Part shown: positions 59,719-64,000 of the stretch, one piece after another
Numbering within the stretch: the first letter of the stretch is position 1
How the letters are laid out: each line of letters begins with the position of its first letter
Assembly (NCBI GenBank): GCA_949316495.1
Contig: OX439008.1
Location: 15,891,532-15,955,531 of the forward strand
DNA length: 64,000 bases
Direction of reading: 5' to 3'
From: Amphiduros pacificus
Lineage: Eukaryota; Annelida; Polychaeta; Phyllodocida; Hesionidae
Made by a program: the position numbers and the translations under genes
Notes under the pieces: model-generated
What the model was told of the DNA's origin: nothing
Seen by the model: the letters and a program-made list of their open reading frames with translations, nothing else
The model's database searches: none

Positions 59719-61656
59719 TCACATATCGACGGATATTAGTGCAGGTTTAGTCATATAGCGATCACTGAGCGGGTTTAGAGACCTGAACCTGGTGTAGTCG
59801 AGCCTGCTAAGGGCATCTGCTGTAGAGTTATCTGCCGAGTACAGATGCAGCGCTTCGTATTGGATATGATAAGCTGTAATAAAATAATAGAGCATGCGTA
59901 TCAAACCCATCATTTTTGGTTCTTTTGCCCGACCTGCGTTAACGCAGAAGCATACACCCATATTGTCTATATTCATTAAAACCTGTCTGTCTCTTAGCCT
60001 CGGGCCAAATGTGGCTATGGCTAACACTACGGCATATAGTTCCTTCCACGCTATGGTTTGGTGGGCCATCCATGAGTTGGCCCCATCAAAGGTGAGTACT
60101 GCCCATGAGTTGTCATAAAAAATACCACAGGCTATATCAGAAGCGTCAGTGAATAATAGTTCAGATGTGCTTGCATCAAATTCCACCGGGAACATGCTGA
60201 CCCCATTGTGACTCTCTATGGAGTGGTGCCACCAACTAATGTCCTTTTTAGCTTGTGTAGATATACGTAGCTTGTGATGAAGCTTGCTGGTACGCTTAGC
60301 TAGACGTATTAACCTGCGAGTGAAGATAGAACCATACCTGACCACCCTTGAACAGAAGGTAAGTTTTCCCACCAGAGAAAGCAACTCTCGTTTGGTGCAG
60401 TTGTCCTTTGATAACCATTCACTGGTGAGGGTGCGTATCTCCTCCAGGCGGGGGGGTCCTATTGCCAGAGTCCCATCAGGTATGTTGATTTCGATCCCTA
60501 AAAATTCTATCACCTGAGTAGGGAGCACTGTCTTGGATGGTTGTATTGTGAAGCCTGCTTCCTCACATGTGGTAAGTATAATGTCCAGGCTTTCCTTGCA
60601 AGCTTGGGGGGAGTCCCCCAGGGTGATGACGTCATCAAGATAATGTAGGGTATCGGGGGACGCCCCCCTCTCCTTATAGATGAAGTCGAGTGCATCGGCA
60701 TACATATTAAACAGCTTGGGGGCGGAGCGGAGTCCAAAAGGCAAAACGGCCATATAGTAGTATCTGGACTCCTCTCCTTGTTTCCCCCATTCAAATCCTA
60801 GCAGGGGTTGATCCCTGGGGTTGACATAAACAGACTGGAACGCCGACGAGAAGTCACACTTCGCTGCCCAGGGGGACTGGTATTTGCCCATGAGGGCTAC
60901 AGCGTCAAGTACAGTCACATATTTTAATGAGCAAAATTCACTGTCTATGCCATCGTTTACTGACCTTGTGTGAGGCCACGAAAGGTCATGTATTACATGA
61001 GTTTTACCAGATGAGGATTTCTGGAAGGCCCCCAGCGGGGAAGCCCGGAAGCCCGGGGGGAGGTCAGCTTCACGTAGTGGACCTACGACCCTGTTGAGTT
61101 GAACATTGTCCTGTACAAACTTATCCACGTGGTGGCTTAAGTCCCTGGCAGACGGCCAGTTCTTGGCGTAGAGGGGGGTTCGAGGGCCGTTGTACCCTAT
61201 CTGTACCCCAAACTTGCTATTATTGTAAAGTTCGTCAGCTAAACCCTGGTCAGGGTGATGCTTCATGGCGTGTTTCCAGAATTCACTAGACCGTGCCACC
61301 CCTGTTGGCAGATGGCTGTGACTGCCCTGCGTGGGCGAGGCCTGCGTAGCTGGGGTTATTTCCACTGCTTGCACACTTCCCCTGCTTGCTGCAGATTTCG
61401 TATGGGAGGGATCCTCTGCACACCCTGCATTGATGTATGCGTCTGCAGGCCTTGAAATCACACCTGAGGGCATTCCAATTATTGCAGACTTCCTTTGTAG
61501 CCCCCTGAGGGCCGCCCTTCTTCTGGGTCCAGGGCGCCGACCCTGGCGGGGCCTGGCTCGACGCCGAGGGTAGAAATGGGCATTCCTGTGGAGATGTGTG
61601 GTCAAACTCCCTGCACCGCGGGCATCGCGATGCAGACAGTCTGACCTGCGTAGCAT
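59719..61656 (-). mobile_element. Ngaro reverse transcriptase / RNase H
   Basis: A 645-codon frame. The reverse transcriptase has KCDFSSAFQSV, the LPFGLRSAP motif and a YLDD catalytic box. RNase H has LLFTDAS, then WKELYAV, then NIDNMGV, and ends SADNSTADALSRL, a typical DIRS-like RNase H end. It overlaps the gag-like gene in another frame, as is common for the family. Confidence 0.93.
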
Positions 61657-62926
61657 CGAGAGTTATTGTTATCAAGTCTACAGGAATAGATGCGTACCTG
61701 ACATGCCTGCCTCCCATGCCGAGACGGTGCTTGGCATCCAGTGCGGCGACGGCTGTCCAATTATACCTCTTGCTGTACTCTGATACTCTTGCTCTGTACT
61801 CATTCATGTTCTCGTACAAGTGGACTCCGTGCACTTTAATCATTAACATTTCATAAGAATTCCAGGCTTCCAGCCATGTGAGGATATCCGTGATTCGGCG
61901 CTTCTGACGCCTGGGTCGGTAGCGAACCGATCCGTCACTATCCAGGTAGGACTGCATCGCCCCATAGTCATCCGACTGGATGTTAAGATTTGCCAAGAAA
62001 TCTTCCATCTGTATATAATCCCCTTTAAGGGCCGCCCGTAGGGTCTTTTCAGGTACGTTAGCCGTTGTACAGAGTGCTCTTACGTCCTCTAAGTTATCCG
62101 TATCCCTGATACCCGGAATCCTACCTCCCAAATCTGGCATAGGTTCCCCTTTCTTGGTATAACTGCCGGCTGGTGAGAAGGTGGCATCAGTTAGTGGGGC
62201 TACCCGGTTACCCGAGATCCTAGCCCCCTCCTCTATGTGAACATTAGGTATTGGATCAAACAAGTCAACTTCGAAAGGGTCCAACGTAAATGGATTACCT
62301 GTTGGGGTAGGTGCTTCCCGGGGATTCCTTCTTGTGATCTGTGGTGCCTGTTGAGGCTGGTGTGTGACCTGCTGGTGTACCGGTCGAGCTCCTATGGGAG
62401 GAGGCATCCCGTTGGATGGCAAGGTGAGTGTAGTAAGTGTGGCTTCTCTGGCTTCCCTGGCTTCCCTCGGTGCCGGTTGAGCCTCTTGTATGGCTTGTTG
62501 AGCCAACGTCAAGTTCACTATTTGCGCCTGCATGCTTGCCATCTGACCCTGCATGGTACGCAGAATTGCCGTCTGTGTTTCTGCTACACTCGTCTGGGCT
62601 TCTAGCTGGTCATGAGACGGCTGGGTGCCGCTAGTGGCCTGGTCGGGCCTCCCCTGGCCGGTGTATGTGCCCTCACAGGGGTCCATGGAGTATGAGGTCG
62701 AGCTGCCCTGTTCCCGTGTGACAGTCACGACCTCGGCCTCGGCCTCTAGTTGCTCCATGTCCGTTATCCATAGAGGCTGATTGGTACATTTCTTTTTCCC
62801 ATAAGGGCCTGGATGCCCCTTAATGGGCCGCTCGCAATGAGTGCAAGATTTCTCCGCCATGGGTGAACGAGGCTCAATGAACGAGGCTCTTACCGTGCTG
62901 CCGAGGCGACTCCCGGCCGGGTACAC
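61286..62926 (-). mobile_element. Ngaro gag-like gene
   Basis: The likely start is the ATG at 62860 (MAEKSCTHCERPIKGHPG), which opens on a Cys/His cluster. A coiled-coil-like Gln/Ala-rich stretch (MQGQMASMQAQIVNLTLAQQ) and a conserved middle follow. Near the C-terminus are CPRCREFDHTSPQECPF and CNNWNALRCDFKACRRIHQC, zinc-knuckle-like clusters seen in Ngaro/DIRS gag proteins. Confidence 0.85.
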
Positions 62927-63141
62927 AGGTAATCACAGGCGGTTGCTAAGTTCATGTAATGTTCATAAAATGTTCATAAAATGTTCATTAAAAACTCACG
63001 TGTGGTGTATTCCTGGTTAAAAACGATCATGTTAAAGTCCATATTAAAATATAAGTCCATATTAAAATTAGAGTTCATATTTGAAAACGTATTTGCGGTT
63101 CGTTATAAAATTCTCTCTCTCCATACGTCCTTACACCATCA

Positions 63142-63284
63142 CAATTCAAATCTTAATGACCTGTGTCCCGCCAGCGCTGGCCTTAAGACCCGCGGGTCAG
63201 CTGACTCTGAGCTGAGCACTGGTGACACGACCCCTATATGTTCCATCGCTCTAACCTCGGTTAACTTTATTTAACCTCTCCTAA
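63142..63284 (-). repeat. Ngaro terminal repeat A1
   Basis: The 5' terminal repeat in element orientation. It matches A2 at 58186-58329 with one or two differences. Confidence 0.92.
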
Positions 63285-64000
63285 GATTTCTGTTACTCTT
63301 TCCAAAGACCCTCGTGGTGATGTAGAGGTGATTGGTTTCAAACTTGGTACCTTGCTCAGCGGGTTGAGACACTTTAAAAGAATTCATGGAATCACAGAGG
63401 TTGTAGTTTACAGACAATTTTAGATCTGGGGAATGCTCAAATGATAGGTAGTGATGAGACTATGATACAAACAAGATAATTCCCCGAAATCCACCAAAAT
63501 ACACCGGCCATGGTTATTGTGTTTTGCTAAGTGTCCAGTACTTCCTCTTGTGACCACTGTGCGGTCACAGGTGTACAAGCATGCGACCTCTGGCGTGGTG
63601 AGTTAGGGTGTTAGGCCTGTACCAAAAGACAAACACTATTGGACAAAAAACAGCTTCTGGATGCCAAATTACTCCAGTTTCCCAATCTGAAGGTACCCTA
63701 TTAGATGTTTGCACTAGATCACTGGTCAGCTAAACAAAGTTTATTGACATTGTTCGATGATTGAATTGGTTTTATCAGAAGATTCCTTTACTTCCAAATA
63801 GCACAGGAATTTCATGTAAGGGAAATATTGTGGGAAATAACATTTAATAGCAACGTTTAAGGTATAAACATTTATATTATGTCAGTAAAGAATGCTAGAA
63901 AATCTAATCTCAAGGTTTAATATATTTAACTGGGTTTCAGTTCCCCTGATCAGTCATTGAGGTATTGACTCTCACAGAATAAAACAAGTTCATATGGGAT
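63285..64000. other. Intergenic, no gene seen
   Basis: AT-rich flank beyond the retrotransposon. No open frame of note and no repeat structure recognised. Confidence 0.4.

Larger units (their letters stand above)
57870..63284 (-). mobile_element. Ngaro/PAT-type tyrosine-recombinase retrotransposon (DIRS order)
   Basis: A ~5.4-kb element on the minus strand. Parts in its own order: terminal repeat A1, gag-like gene, reverse transcriptase with RNase H, tyrosine recombinase, then B1, A2 and B2. The split direct repeats A1 ... B1-A2-B2 are diagnostic of the Ngaro/PAT branch of DIRS-like elements, which replicate through a circle and integrate by recombinase without a target-site duplication. The paired repeats are almost identical, so insertion is recent. 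The element looks close to whole, with about one break in the recombinase region. It lies about 1.7 kb downstream of AASDHPPT. Confidence 0.9.

Noticed and set aside
59894-62634. Plus-strand frames within the retrotransposon
   Set aside because: Antisense shadows of the minus-strand gag-like and RT genes.

Overview
The window looks like animal nuclear DNA, most likely from a lophotrochozoan and probably a bivalve mollusc. It is AT-rich, with spliced genes, long introns, abundant minisatellites, MITEs, tRNA-derived SINE copies and a tyrosine-recombinase retrotransposon. It also carries a DM9-repeat lectin-like gene, a family well known from bivalves. The species assignment is inference; no marker in the window fixes it.

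Layout. At 2.4-5.7 kb is a DM9 gene. Its 674-codon reading frame is five near-identical 402-bp doublets, flanked by decayed DM9 remnants and, further out, by an outward-facing pair of diverged dispersed repeats. A 69-bp satellite follows at 7.8-9.5 kb. At 15.4-25.0 kb on the plus strand is HAND, a cardiac/mesodermal bHLH transcription factor. It has two coding exons (211 aa) separated by a 9.0-kb intron, which holds a long CT/TA microsatellite, a GC-rich patch, a 20-bp minisatellite and possible regulatory sequence. From 25 to 52 kb I find no protein gene, only a series of minisatellites (22, 35, 65, 56, 21, 15, 33, 52 and 39 bp units), SINE copies and unique AT-rich DNA with a few GC-richer islands. 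At 52.8-55.6 kb on the plus strand is AASDHPPT, a Sfp-type 4'-phosphopantetheinyl transferase with five visible coding exons (290 aa). Its last coding segment is tandemly repeated into the 3' UTR. Downstream, a small MITE lies at 57.3 kb and a near-complete Ngaro/PAT-type (DIRS order) retrotransposon runs on the minus strand from 63.3 to 57.9 kb with diagnostic split direct repeats.

The three host genes are not functionally linked: one is an innate-immunity-type lectin, one a developmental regulator and one a metabolic enzyme-activating enzyme. The common theme is repeat turnover. Several arrays grade from a homogeneous core into decayed flanks, and two of these amplifications (DM9, AASDHPPT) involve coding sequence. 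I found no CRISPR array, rRNA gene or convincing functional tRNA gene.
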